Assembly: GCA_020026435.1 (NCBI GenBank)
Contig: JAHHQK010000004.1
Location: forward strand, 1 to 64,000
Direction of reading: 5' to 3'
DNA from: Alistipes sp.
GTDB lineage: Bacteria; Bacteroidota; Bacteroidia; Bacteroidales; Rikenellaceae
DNA length: 64,000 nt
Below, in pieces: positions 18,287-27,714 of the stretch. Position numbers and translations under genes: made by a program. Every line of letters begins with the position of its first letter. Position 1 is the first letter of the stretch. The notes under the pieces were generated by a model. It saw only the letters and a list, made by a program, of their open reading frames with translations, did not search any database and was not told the DNA's origin.

Positions 18287-19783
18287 ATGAAAACTTCTGT
18301 TACAAGATCCATTTTTTCATGGATGACGGCTCTTCTGCTCATCGTCGGCGGCACGGGCTGTCAGGAACTCAAGATCGACTCCCAGGGCGACTTCCCCGAC
18401 CGTCTCGACATCGACGCCCAGGAGAGCTACGAGATCGTGGCCACCTCGCCCCGTCCCATTGTCTTCAACATCAGTTCCAACGTGCCCTGGAACATCGAAA
18501 GCGATGCTTCGTGGTGCGTCCCTTCACCGGGCATGAGTTCCACCTCGTCGCTCGTGGCCGAGATCACGGTGAAGTGCCAGAACAACGAGACCGAACAACT
18601 GCGTGAGGCCACGCTGACGGTCAAGGGCGAGGGCCTGGAAGAGTTCCACACGATCAAGGTGCGTCAAGATGCCAAGGGCCTTCTGGAGGTTCAGCCCATC
18701 GAGGGCGAATTCTCGGCCAAGGGCGGACAGTCGCCCTTCACCATCACCTCCAACCGCGGGTGGAGAGTCGTTTCGAGCCGCCAGTGGCTGACCTTCGACA
18801 AGACCTCGGGTGAGGGTACGGGCCAGATCGAGAAGATCAACGCCATCTGCGAGGCCAACGGCGATGCCGTCCGCACGACGATCGTCACCGTATCGAATGG
18901 CAGCGAGAACAAGTCGTTCGAGGTGACGCAGAAGGGCAGCTTCCTGGAGTTCATCCCCGTCGAGGAGGCCGACCTTCAATTCAACTCCAATGGCCAGACC
19001 CGCCTCTATGAGGTCGACACCAACCTCACGGACTGGGACGTGACGGCCGACAACACCTTCGCCACGGTCCACAAGACCGAAGAGGGCAAGGTCGAGGTGA
19101 CGATGCCCTTCAACAACATCTTCATCGACCGCAAGTCGAGGATCATCCTCTCGGCCAAGAACGGCATGTCGGGCTTCACCGACAACGTGATCGAGGTAAG
19201 CCAGGGTCAGAACTTCAACGCTCTGGTCACCGGCGCCAGCCACATCGACATCGACCCCGAAACCGGAGCCGCCACCCTGAACAGCCCCTCGGCCGAGCAG
19301 TGCCGCTTCTCCACCAAGCTCAAGAACTACCAGCTGGGCCGCTACACCTGGACCTTCTCCGAGGTGGAGGTCAGCGAGGGCTTCTGGGTCGACGCCAACT
19401 TCTACCACAAGAAACCCCAGCCCCGCTGGGAGCTCTACCTGGGTTGCAACAGCAAGGATTCGAGCAATCCCGAGAATGTCCTCAAGACGTGGGCAGCCAA
19501 GATTACCGACTTCGACTACAAACAGCACCCCTTCACGCTGACGCTCGACGAGGTGAAGGCCATGCGCAAACTGGTCTTCGAGATCAAGAAGGTCGAGGGT
19601 AACAACAAGCGCATCACCATGAAGATCACCCTCAACGACCGCACGCTCGTCAACAAGGAGATGGACAACCCCTTCATCACCTACCCCAAGGACGGCACGC
19701 AGGTTTACTTCGGATTCTTCGGCCAGGGTGCCCACACCCCCGGCAAGATCGTTCTTAAGTCGTTCGACATCGAGCGTTACTAA
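18287..19783 (+). CDS. BACON-domain surface lipoprotein, putative glycan-binding protein
   Basis: This 498-residue lipoprotein (GTGC, Cys25) has tandem BACON-type Ig-like modules, recognisable from SSNVPWNIESDASW and SNRGWRVVSSRQWLTFDKTSG, in about residues 35-290. The C-terminal region (about 300-498, rich in aromatic residues such as YTWTF, FWVDANFY and PRWELYLG) I do not recognise; its position and aromatic content suggest a carbohydrate-binding beta-sandwich. Genes here in an operon, directly after susD, usually encode surface glycan-binding proteins (SusE/F-like). The C-terminal part looks related in layout to that of the next gene. Confidence 0.8.
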   Translation: MKTSVTRSIFSWMTALLLIVGGTGCQELKIDSQGDFPDRLDIDAQESYEIVATSPRPIVFNISSNVPWNIESDASWCVPSPGMSSTSSLVAEITVKCQNNETEQLREATLTVKGEGLEEFHTIKVRQDAKGLLEVQPIEGEFSAKGGQSPFTITSNRGWRVVSSRQWLTFDKTSGEGTGQIEKINAICEANGDAVRTTIVTVSNGSENKSFEVTQKGSFLEFIPVEEADLQFNSNGQTRLYEVDTNLTDWDVTADNTFATVHKTEEGKVEVTMPFNNIFIDRKSRIILSAKNGMSGFTDNVIEVSQGQNFNALVTGASHIDIDPETGAATLNSPSAEQCRFSTKLKNYQLGRYTWTFSEVEVSEGFWVDANFYHKKPQPRWELYLGCNSKDSSNPENVLKTWAAKITDFDYKQHPFTLTLDEVKAMRKLVFEIKKVEGNNKRITMKITLNDRTLVNKEMDNPFITYPKDGTQVYFGFFGQGAHTPGKIVLKSFDIERY

Positions 19784-19819
19784 TCTTTGAAAACCTCAAC
19801 CCTGGTAACCCTACAAGAA

Positions 19820-21331
19820 ATGAAACATTTCCAATCAAATATCACCAATCGTCTGCGTGCGTTCGGCACGCAGGCGGTTCTGATCCTCTCGCTCGCGGCG
19901 ATGGTCTCCTGTGAGGACGAAAAGCCCTCCTACACATGGGTCGACCTGCGCTACAAGGCCGAGGATTCCTACTCGCTCCCCGCCAAGGATGCCCAGCCCA
20001 TCAAGATCCAGGTGAAATCGAACCTGCCGTGGGAGGTCTACAGCCAGCACAAGGAGGAGAACTGGTGTTCGATCACCCCCGCAACGGGCGATGATCCCGA
20101 GCAGATCTACGACGTCGAGATCCAGTATGCCGACAACAAGGAGCTGGATGACCGCATCGACACGCTGATCGTCCGGAGCGACTACTGGATCGGCAAATGG
20201 ATCCGGGTCAAGCAGGAGGGTACGGCCTATCTGAAGGTGACGCCCTACGAGGAGTTCCTCCTCCCGCGCACCGAAAGCAGCCACACCTACTCTCTGGAGA
20301 GCAACCAGAAATGGAGCGTCAAGGTCACCGAGGGCAGCGAGTGGCTCTCGATCACAGGCCAGGCCTCGGGCGAGGGTGACGGCCGGTTCGAGGTCCGCGC
20401 CCAGGCCAACAACGGAGCCATGCGTACGGCCGTCATCGAGGTCTACGACCGCCACGACGTAAAGCAGGCCTCGATCGAGTGCAAGCAGGACGGTGTCCAA
20501 CTCGAAATCGACCAGGAGAAGATCAAGACCGACTACAAGGTCAAGACGCTGACCCTGCCCGTAAAATCCAACACCCACTGGACCGCCTCGCTCAAGAACG
20601 AGCAGGATCTGTGGATCGAGCTGTCCCAGACCGAATTCGAGAGCGACGCCGAGCTGAAGTTCTCCCTGCGCGAGAACGACACCCGCGCACCGCGTACAGG
20701 CGTCATCGTGCTGAAGACCCGGGGCGGTGACGGCGCAGTCGTCGTGACGCGCGAATACACCGTCTTCCAGGCCCACAAGCCCTTCCCCGAGCGCTATGAG
20801 TTCACCCCGGAGAACTTCCCCGAGGGCAACGGTACGACGGGTTGGATCTACAAGCCGGGCATCAGCCTCGTAAACGGTGACCTGGTAGCCGCCTACACGG
20901 GCAGCACCACGCAGATCTACAAGTACAACAACCCGATGGGCCGCTACAAGTTCCGCATCCATCCTTTGGACAAGGACACGCGTTCGGGTCTTTGGTTCAA
21001 GGCCGACTACATCGAGTTCCGCTTCCACCTGAACCAGGCCACCGGCAAGACCGAGATCAGCAACAACAAGAAGATCCCCGGAGCCAAGAACGTCTCGTTC
21101 GATCCCACCCAGCCCCACGACCTGGAGTTCGAGTACACCAAGGGTGACCTGTCGGGCAGCAAGCAGACCTGCAACCTCTGCTTCTACCTCGACGGACAGA
21201 AGATCACCGAACACAGGAACATCAACGTGGCCTGGAAATCGAACGTAGCCATCTACATCGGTTCGCAGAAGGGTACGGTCACCTACGACTACATGGAGAT
21301 GACGCTGCCCGTAATTCTTGAAGATTTATAA
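19820..21331 (+). CDS. Second BACON-domain surface lipoprotein, putative glycan-binding protein
   Basis: This 503-residue lipoprotein (VSC, Cys31) has three BACON-like repeats (SNLPWEVYSQHKEENW, SNQKWSVKVTEGSEWLSI, SNTHWTASLKNEQDLWIEL) and then a different C-terminal domain with many aromatic residues (GLWFKADYIEFRF, NLCFYLDGQK). The ATG at 19820 was preferred to an in-frame TTG 33 bases upstream because it begins a cleaner lipoprotein signal. It resembles the preceding protein in layout and probably arose by old duplication. Glycan binding at the cell surface is inferred from position and domains. Confidence 0.8.
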   Translation: MKHFQSNITNRLRAFGTQAVLILSLAAMVSCEDEKPSYTWVDLRYKAEDSYSLPAKDAQPIKIQVKSNLPWEVYSQHKEENWCSITPATGDDPEQIYDVEIQYADNKELDDRIDTLIVRSDYWIGKWIRVKQEGTAYLKVTPYEEFLLPRTESSHTYSLESNQKWSVKVTEGSEWLSITGQASGEGDGRFEVRAQANNGAMRTAVIEVYDRHDVKQASIECKQDGVQLEIDQEKIKTDYKVKTLTLPVKSNTHWTASLKNEQDLWIELSQTEFESDAELKFSLRENDTRAPRTGVIVLKTRGGDGAVVVTREYTVFQAHKPFPERYEFTPENFPEGNGTTGWIYKPGISLVNGDLVAAYTGSTTQIYKYNNPMGRYKFRIHPLDKDTRSGLWFKADYIEFRFHLNQATGKTEISNNKKIPGAKNVSFDPTQPHDLEFEYTKGDLSGSKQTCNLCFYLDGQKITEHRNINVAWKSNVAIYIGSQKGTVTYDYMEMTLPVILEDL

Positions 21332-21342
21332 TCCGGAAAACC

Positions 21343-22434
21343 ATGAAATTACTGAAAACAATACTTTTCCTCGCACTCTGCACGGCAGCCTTCACGGGCT
21401 GCGGTGCAGACGACGAGCCGACGCAAGCCCCCACGGTCCTCTCGATGACGATCGTCGACAAGAGCGGCGCCCTGCACATGGCCTCGCTTGATGCCGCACG
21501 GCAGACCGCACTGATCAACAGCCTCACCTCGCGGGAGGATATCGCCGCGGTGAAATACACCCTCACCCCCGATACGCAGATCGCCCCCGATCCCGCCCTC
21601 CTGAAGGACAACTGCAAGCGCGACAACCTCTTCACCCTCACTCACAACGGTGAGCAGATCTCCTTCCACCTGCAGATCCCCAATCTCGATGTCATGAACC
21701 CCGACCTGCTGCCCGATCCCAAAGAGTGGACACTGGACTGGAGCGAGGAGTTCAACGGCACGTCGTTCGACGAGAGCGTCTGGGAGAAGGTGCCGCGCGC
21801 CACGCCCGACTGGTCGAACACGATGGCTCCCTACGACGATCTGTTCGGCGTAAGCAACGGCATCCTCAGCCTGTGGGGCCGCCGCAACACGTCCCATCCG
21901 GAGGATCCCTCCTCGTCGCTGACCGGAGGTCTGTGGAGCCGCAATCTGAAGGCCTTCCGCGGCGGACGTATCGACATCCGTGCCCGCTTCATGTGCGCCC
22001 GGGGCTTCTGGCCCGCACTGTGGCTCCGCCCGCAGGACGGCCCGACCGACGAATATGCCGAGATCGACATCCTGGAGCATATCAACATGGAGAAAATCGC
22101 CCACCAGACCGTACACTCCAACTACACGATCAATGTCGACAAGGAGCAGCTGAGCAACACGATGCGCACACCCCTCGAGGATCTCGCCGGCTGGCACATC
22201 TACAGCGTGGAGCTCCACGAGGACAAGGTCCGCTTCCTAATCGACAACCGCGAGACGTTCTCCTATCCGCGTCTGGTGCCCGAGGTCGAGGGTCAGTTCC
22301 CGTTCTACGACCGCTCGTTCTTCATCATCCTCAGCGCACAGCTCGGCGGCAAGTGGCCCGGTGAGGTCAACCTCGACCAGCTGCCCGTCAAACTCGATGT
22401 AGACTTCGTAAGACATTACATCCCCGCAAAATAA
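21343..22434 (+). CDS. GH16-family endo-acting glycosidase, lipoprotein
   Basis: This 363-residue lipoprotein (FTGC, Cys20) has a short N-terminal domain, then a GH16 fold from about residue 125 (WTLDWSEEFNG). The family active-site signature ExDxxE is present as EIDILE, with Glu240, Asp242 and Glu245 as nucleophile, helper and acid/base. GH16 enzymes cut beta-1,3 or beta-1,4 linkages inside chains, including laminarin, agars and, for gut members, galactose linkages in mucin O-glycans. Given the amino-sugar enzymes nearby, an O-glycan or keratan-like substrate is a reasonable guess. Surface anchoring would let it make the fragments that the two SusCD pairs import. Confidence 0.88.
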   Translation: MKLLKTILFLALCTAAFTGCGADDEPTQAPTVLSMTIVDKSGALHMASLDAARQTALINSLTSREDIAAVKYTLTPDTQIAPDPALLKDNCKRDNLFTLTHNGEQISFHLQIPNLDVMNPDLLPDPKEWTLDWSEEFNGTSFDESVWEKVPRATPDWSNTMAPYDDLFGVSNGILSLWGRRNTSHPEDPSSSLTGGLWSRNLKAFRGGRIDIRARFMCARGFWPALWLRPQDGPTDEYAEIDILEHINMEKIAHQTVHSNYTINVDKEQLSNTMRTPLEDLAGWHIYSVELHEDKVRFLIDNRETFSYPRLVPEVEGQFPFYDRSFFIILSAQLGGKWPGEVNLDQLPVKLDVDFVRHYIPAK

Positions 22435-22581
22435 CTTTTTGAAAGGATGCCCCACCCCTTCTCCCGAGGGGGTCAAGACCCGAAAAGGTGATATGTGAAC
22501 TTTGGGAAAAGTCCGCCTGTCACCTTTTCCTTATCGGGCCGCAGGGCAACTCGCTTGAACCTGAAAAAAAACGAACCATAC

Positions 22582-24399
22582 ATGAAAAAACAACTGTTTT
22601 CCGCAGCGTTGTGCCTGCTTACGGCCGCAACGCTCACGGCACAAGAAGCCTCCACGCCCCGGGGCGTGACGCTCACGGGCCGTCCGACCGGCCAGAAGCC
22701 CTTTCCCCTGGAGACCTACACCGAGCTGGAGAATCCCCTCACCCCGTCCGGGGAGCAGTGGCAGAAGGTCCGCAAGGTGAACCTCAGCTGGGGTTCGACC
22801 GACATCCGCTACAAGCAGGAAGAGCCGGCCGCCATCGCCCGCCCGAGTCTGAAGTGCGAACTGAAGGCCTGGCGCGGCGAGCGCGTATCGGCCCAGTGGG
22901 TGATCTGGGGTGACCGCGATCTGAAGGATCTGAAATTCGAGCTTCAGGACCTGCACCACACCAACGGCCGCGACCTCATCCCGAAGGAGTCCCTCTTCGG
23001 AGGCTTCGTGCGCTATGTGATGACCGACGAGCTGAACAAGGACGGCCGCGGAGGTTGCGGACACCGTCCCGACGCCACGCTCTTCGACTCCACGCTGGTA
23101 GCCGATGCCATCGACCACATCACCCCCTCGCTCGATCTCAAACGCCACACGACCCGCAGCGGCTGGGTGCGCGTATGGGTTCCCGCCGAAGCCGCGGCCG
23201 GAGTCTACTCAGGCCAGGTGCGCATCAGCGACAGCAAGGGACTGATCGGCACGCTGGAGCTTCGTGTCCGCGTCATGACGCGCACGCTCCCCGCCCCCGA
23301 GGACTGGACCTTCCACCTGGACCTGTGGCAGAATCCCTTTGCCGTGGCCCGCTATCACGGTGTGGAGCCGTGGAGCCGCGAGCATTTCGATCTGATGCGT
23401 CCCTACATGGAGCTTTACCGCGACGCCGGCGGCAAAGTCATCACCGCCTCGATCATCCACAAGCCGTGGAACGCCCAGACCTACGACTATTTCGAGACGA
23501 TGGTCACCTGGATGCGCAAGGCCGACGGCACCTGGGCCTTCGACTACACAATCTTCGACAAATGGGTCGAGTTCATGATGGAACTCGGCATCCGCGACCA
23601 GATCAACTGCTACTCGATGATCCCTTGGCGTCTGTCGTTCCGCTACTTCGACCAGGCCAGCAACTCGATGAAGGACATCCAGACCAAACCCGGCGAGGAG
23701 GCCTACGAGCAGATGTGGGGAGCCATGCTGCGTTCGTTTGCCCGCCACCTGCGCGAGAAGGGCTGGTTCGGCATCACCCACATCGCCATGGACGAGCGTC
23801 CGGCCGATGTCATGAAGGCGGCGATGGCCCTGATCCGCAAGGCCGATCCCGAGTTCAAGGTCTCGCTGGCCGGTGCCCTCCACGAGGATCTGCTGGATCA
23901 GATCGACGACTACTGCGTGGCCCTGCGCATGAAGTTCAGCGAGCAGACCAAGACCCTGCGCCGCGACCAGGGCAAGGTCACGACCTACTACACCAGCTGC
24001 GAGGACCCCCGCCCCAACACCTTCACGTTCTGCCCCCCGGCCGAGTGTGCATGGCTCGGGTGGTATGCCGCCCGCGAGCAGCTCGACGGCTACCTGCGCT
24101 GGGCCTTGAACAGCTGGCCGATCGAGCCGCTGCTCGACAGCCGTTTCTACACGTGGGCCGCCGGCGACACCTACCTGATCTACCCCGGAGCCCGCTCGTC
24201 GATCCGCTACGAGCGCATGATCGAGGGCATCCAGGACTACGAGAAGGTGCAGATCCTCTCCCGCGAGTATGAGCAGAAGGGCGACCGCGCGGCACAGAAG
24301 CGTCTGCAGGCTATCCTCTCGCTCTTCGACGAGAAGACCCTCGAAAAGACCCCGGCCGCCGAGGTCGTCAAGAAAGCCCGTAGCTTCGTCAACCGATAG
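22582..24399 (+). CDS. GH123/DUF4091-like glycoside hydrolase
   Basis: This 605-residue exported protein (signal to TLTAQ) has an N-terminal beta-sandwich, a TIM-barrel-like centre and a C-terminal DUF4091 segment (GDTYLIYPG, SIRYERMIEGIQDYE). An adjacent Asp404-Glu405 pair (AMDERP) sits where GH123 beta-N-acetylgalactosaminidases have their catalytic Asp-Glu pair acting through substrate-assisted catalysis. This supports a beta-GalNAc-releasing role, though DUF4091 proteins are diverse and the exact family is not settled here. The ATG at 22582 was chosen because it starts the signal peptide; the upstream extension does not. It is the last gene of the operon, followed by a strong terminator. 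Confidence 0.75.
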   Translation: MKKQLFSAALCLLTAATLTAQEASTPRGVTLTGRPTGQKPFPLETYTELENPLTPSGEQWQKVRKVNLSWGSTDIRYKQEEPAAIARPSLKCELKAWRGERVSAQWVIWGDRDLKDLKFELQDLHHTNGRDLIPKESLFGGFVRYVMTDELNKDGRGGCGHRPDATLFDSTLVADAIDHITPSLDLKRHTTRSGWVRVWVPAEAAAGVYSGQVRISDSKGLIGTLELRVRVMTRTLPAPEDWTFHLDLWQNPFAVARYHGVEPWSREHFDLMRPYMELYRDAGGKVITASIIHKPWNAQTYDYFETMVTWMRKADGTWAFDYTIFDKWVEFMMELGIRDQINCYSMIPWRLSFRYFDQASNSMKDIQTKPGEEAYEQMWGAMLRSFARHLREKGWFGITHIAMDERPADVMKAAMALIRKADPEFKVSLAGALHEDLLDQIDDYCVALRMKFSEQTKTLRRDQGKVTTYYTSCEDPRPNTFTFCPPAECAWLGWYAAREQLDGYLRWALNSWPIEPLLDSRFYTWAAGDTYLIYPGARSSIRYERMIEGIQDYEKVQILSREYEQKGDRAAQKRLQAILSLFDEKTLEKTPAAEVVKKARSFVNR

Positions 24400-24443
24400 A
24401 CAGCCCCCTCAAACGGGAAGAGGACACCATGACAGGACCCACA

Positions 24444-24485
24444 AAGATCCCCCCTGCCGCAGATATTTGCGACAGGGGGGATCTT
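24444..24485. terminator. Strong bidirectional terminator between convergent genes
   Basis: AAGATCCCCCCTG (24444-24456) and CAGGGGGGATCTT (24473-24485) form a perfect 13-bp stem with a 16-base loop. It lies between the convergent GH123-like and PL8-like genes and closes both. Confidence 0.85.
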
Positions 24486-24551
24486 CTTGAAGAGGGGTGT
24501 GTCAAAACCCTCGTTTGTCTGTTTCCGGGAGTCCGCCCAGGCAGTGCGGTC

Positions 24552-27500
24552 CTATTCGAGACTTGTCGTGGCCGGTTTTCCACACCATTTGCCGCTGGGC
24601 ATCTCTACCTCCAGACGGCGGCCGTTCACCTCCACTGTGATCGTCTTCAGCTCGGGATTCATCTCGGCATCGGTTACCGTCACCCGGCCCGGCTCCACAA
24701 GCAGGGCGCAGGGTGCCGACACCCCGATCGAAAGGTCCTTCGCCTCAAGACGCTCCTCCGCATCATAGAACACAGCCTCCACCACATCGCCGCGCGTCGA
24801 GCGCAGGGCCTGCACGCGACTATCGTTGCGCAGCACCTCGAACGGAAGTTTCTTCGCAGGTTTCCCGTCACCCATATAGACCACATATCCGTAGCAGTCG
24901 TCCGTGGGAGCCTGTCCGTGGTCGATCCACAGACGCAGGGTCGGCAACTCGTCGGGAAGATCCTCGCGCCTAAGATTCGTGACATTGTATTTACCCCAAT
25001 CGGCCGTGCGGTTCTCGCACTTCACATGCAGCGTCTGACCATATTGGGGCAGCAGGGCATAGCTGAATCCCCCGCACTGGTTCACCCACGTAAGTTTGGG
25101 GGAAGTCAGCACGAATTCGCGGCCGTCGCCCTCGGGGCGTCCCTTTCCCGATACCGTGACATCGCCCTTCCAGGCCGTCTGGTCGAGGGTCGTGATGATG
25201 TGGCCCTCCTGCTCGGGACGGTGGTTCGTAACACCCGCACCAAGAGCCACGAAATAGTCGCCCAGGATGAAATAACCCTTGTGGGCCTCGAATCCGTAGA
25301 GCAGGGGATTGTCCTCATACAGGTCGTGTCCCTCCTTCGAGCCGTGCTGTTCTTCCTTGTCGCCGCCGTGGACCTTCTCGAAGTGGAAACCCGCCACGGC
25401 ATTCTCCCCGCCGCGGGTCGCTCCCGCCGCGAAATTGTGCTTCGAGCAGTAACCCCTCCAGTTGGTCACGGGGCGCAGACGCTCCATACCCTCGCGGGCC
25501 GTGACACCCGGCATGAAACACACGTCCCAGCCGCCCATCACGCGGAAATACTCATCACCCTCACGCTGGAAGAGGGTCGCACCGTCCGTGGGATAGAAGT
25601 TGTAGTTGTCGGCAAATGCCGCACTCTCCAGACCGTCGACCCTGTTGCCGGCCATATTGATCGAGAGGTGGTAGCTGTCGTTCTTCTTGATCAGGTCGTC
25701 CTGGTTGAAGAACCACCGCGAACCCGAATACAAGCCCTCGGGACGGTTTCCCATGTTGATCCGGCGGGCCTTGACCTCCTGCTCCAGCTGGCGCAGTTCG
25801 CCCAGTTCCTCCTCACTGAAGGACGTGGGCCAGGTGGCCAGCACCTTCTCCAGCATAGCGGCATAGGGGATCTCGCGCGTTTGATTACGGTAGGCGTAGG
25901 AGTTGCGGTCCAGACCCGGAAGGGTGTAGCCCTTGTAGTAGTACCAGTTGCCGCCACGGAAGAAGTTCATCAGCGCATCGACATTCTCGCGGTCCAACTG
26001 TTGCGCCCAGGGCGTACCCTTGAGCATCGAGAGCATATTCAGGGCGTGGAACGTGCCGTCGATCGGGTAGCCCCAGATCAGACACTGCTTGCCGTGCCCC
26101 CATCCCGCACCGTCGGCCGTGAAACCCTCGGTCCAGAAGGCATCGCCCAGGGTGTGCTGCGAGGTGGAACTGATGCTGCGCGGGCAGATCTCGGCCAGGA
26201 GATCGAGCATCGGGATCGAACGGTACATCAACGCCACATTCAGCAGCGGACGGTAGGCCAGGGCATTGCCGCCGACCCACCACACGTGGTTGCGGAAGCG
26301 TTCGATTGAGACGACGTTGCGGTCGGTCGAATCGCGGCGCATGGGCTGCGTGTAGGCCTCCATGCCGATCACCTTCAGCATATCGGCGGCATCCTTCCAC
26401 AGCGGGCCGGCCTCTCCGCGCTCGGCCCGATCCATCCGGTCGAGCAGGCTGAAGTAGATGTTGGATGCGGCCCGCGGCAGGGCGAAGCACGAGGCGTGGA
26501 AACGCGGGATGAAGTTCGAGCGCTCCACCTCGCGGCGTCCGTAGTGGAGAATCGCGCGCAGCACACGGTCGGGCAGCGACTCGTCGTGCATCACGCGGGC
26601 GATGTTGTAGATACGTCCATAGGCCTTGCCCAGAAACAGCCCCACGGCATCGTCCGTCGTGTTCTTGTAGCCCATCGTCCAGGTGTTTTCACGGTCGAAC
26701 TCACGCTCCAGGGCGTTCATGTCGGTGAAGCGTCCCCGCTCGTCGAGCTTGGAGAGGTACTTCTCGGCCGCGGCGCGATCCTTCTCGGGATCAGCCTCAT
26801 AATCGAGGGCCATCCGGTGGAAATCGGCTCTGAGCCGGGTCAGCGCCTCACGCTTTCCGGCATCGTCCACAGCCAGGCCCTCGCGCGAATAACGTCTGAA
26901 ATTCTGATAGGCCATTTGGGCAGGACCGCGGAGGATCTTGAAGTCGCGCACCTGCACATGATTGATCCACAGACGGATGGCAAAATATCCGTCGGTCTGC
27001 TCCCGCGTGGCCTCGCGCTCAAAGAACACCTCGCCGTCGCAACTGTACGACGTGCGGCCGTCGCGGACGTTGATCACGATCTCGTACCAGTGGTTCGCCT
27101 TGAGCAGGTGGTCCTCATCGGTGTATTCGCCGATGACGGGCTTGTTCTGCTCGACACCCTTGTCGTGATTGAGACCCATGTAGCGGCGGAAACGGGTCGT
27201 GCCGTTGTCGTTGCCGCCATGACCCACATAGAACAGATCGAGGGTGTTGTAGTTGCGGAACACACCGTGACGCCATTTGGCACGGGCGTAAATATCATCG
27301 GGGTGCTTCGGGTCACGAGCGCCCCAGAAACAATTCATGTCACTCAAGCGGTCGTACTTGCCGCCCTCCATCACCACCTTGATCCGGTAGCTGATCTCAT
27401 AGTCGCCATCCAGCCGCTGGTCGTACCACAGCGTCAGTCCGTCGGGCGAGACGATGTCCATCACACCATCACAAAGCTCCACCCGTGCCTTGTCCGAGGA

Positions 27501-27647
27501 GTCCTCCACTACCCATTTCTTGAGGTCCAAAGGGGACAGGTCATTGGGTCGCAGATCGTGGGGCGTCGATGCCGACGCCGACCCGAAGCACATCCCCGCC
27601 AGTAGACACAGGGCAATGCCTTGCAATAAAATTCGTAATTGTCTCAT
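24552..27647 (-). CDS. Secreted DUF6250-PL8-type polysaccharide lyase fusion
   Basis: This 1031-residue exported protein (signal peptide to about 27) starts with a DUF6250-like beta-sandwich (about 40-245, with NCFWGARDP, WRHGVFRNY and YVGHGGNDNGTTRFRRYMG). It continues as an alpha/alpha toroid plus beta-sandwich like PL8 lyases of hyaluronan and chondroitin. His518 and Tyr527 (GWGHG ... GYPIDG) are 9 residues apart, the spacing of the catalytic His and Tyr in that family, and GYFILGDYFVALGAGV matches the beta-sandwich motif. The uronic-acid-cleaving role is inferred; a related lyase family is possible. It is alone on the minus strand, facing the susC operon, with its own promoter. Confidence 0.8.
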   Translation of the reverse strand: MRQLRILLQGIALCLLAGMCFGSASASTPHDLRPNDLSPLDLKKWVVEDSSDKARVELCDGVMDIVSPDGLTLWYDQRLDGDYEISYRIKVVMEGGKYDRLSDMNCFWGARDPKHPDDIYARAKWRHGVFRNYNTLDLFYVGHGGNDNGTTRFRRYMGLNHDKGVEQNKPVIGEYTDEDHLLKANHWYEIVINVRDGRTSYSCDGEVFFEREATREQTDGYFAIRLWINHVQVRDFKILRGPAQMAYQNFRRYSREGLAVDDAGKREALTRLRADFHRMALDYEADPEKDRAAAEKYLSKLDERGRFTDMNALEREFDRENTWTMGYKNTTDDAVGLFLGKAYGRIYNIARVMHDESLPDRVLRAILHYGRREVERSNFIPRFHASCFALPRAASNIYFSLLDRMDRAERGEAGPLWKDAADMLKVIGMEAYTQPMRRDSTDRNVVSIERFRNHVWWVGGNALAYRPLLNVALMYRSIPMLDLLAEICPRSISSTSQHTLGDAFWTEGFTADGAGWGHGKQCLIWGYPIDGTFHALNMLSMLKGTPWAQQLDRENVDALMNFFRGGNWYYYKGYTLPGLDRNSYAYRNQTREIPYAAMLEKVLATWPTSFSEEELGELRQLEQEVKARRINMGNRPEGLYSGSRWFFNQDDLIKKNDSYHLSINMAGNRVDGLESAAFADNYNFYPTDGATLFQREGDEYFRVMGGWDVCFMPGVTAREGMERLRPVTNWRGYCSKHNFAAGATRGGENAVAGFHFEKVHGGDKEEQHGSKEGHDLYEDNPLLYGFEAHKGYFILGDYFVALGAGVTNHRPEQEGHIITTLDQTAWKGDVTVSGKGRPEGDGREFVLTSPKLTWVNQCGGFSYALLPQYGQTLHVKCENRTADWGKYNVTNLRREDLPDELPTLRLWIDHGQAPTDDCYGYVVYMGDGKPAKKLPFEVLRNDSRVQALRSTRGDVVEAVFYDAEERLEAKDLSIGVSAPCALLVEPGRVTVTDAEMNPELKTITVEVNGRRLEVEMPSGKWCGKPATTSLE

Positions 27648-27706
27648 TCTATTATTTTTAAGTTGATTTTCGATCCTGTGCGCAGTTCATGTGCGGATAA
27701 AACTTT

Positions 27707-27714
27707 CAAATTTA
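27707..27714 (-). promoter_or_regulatory. Candidate -7 element for PL8-type lyase gene
   Basis: The minus strand reads TAAATTTG (TAnnTTTG), 60 bp before the lyase ATG, with no TTTG at the usual distance. A box on the minus strand (27760-27744, CCCTAATTTTGATGGG) begins 45 bp upstream, close to the 43-bp offset of CCCTATTTGTACGG before susC1. Confidence 0.45.
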
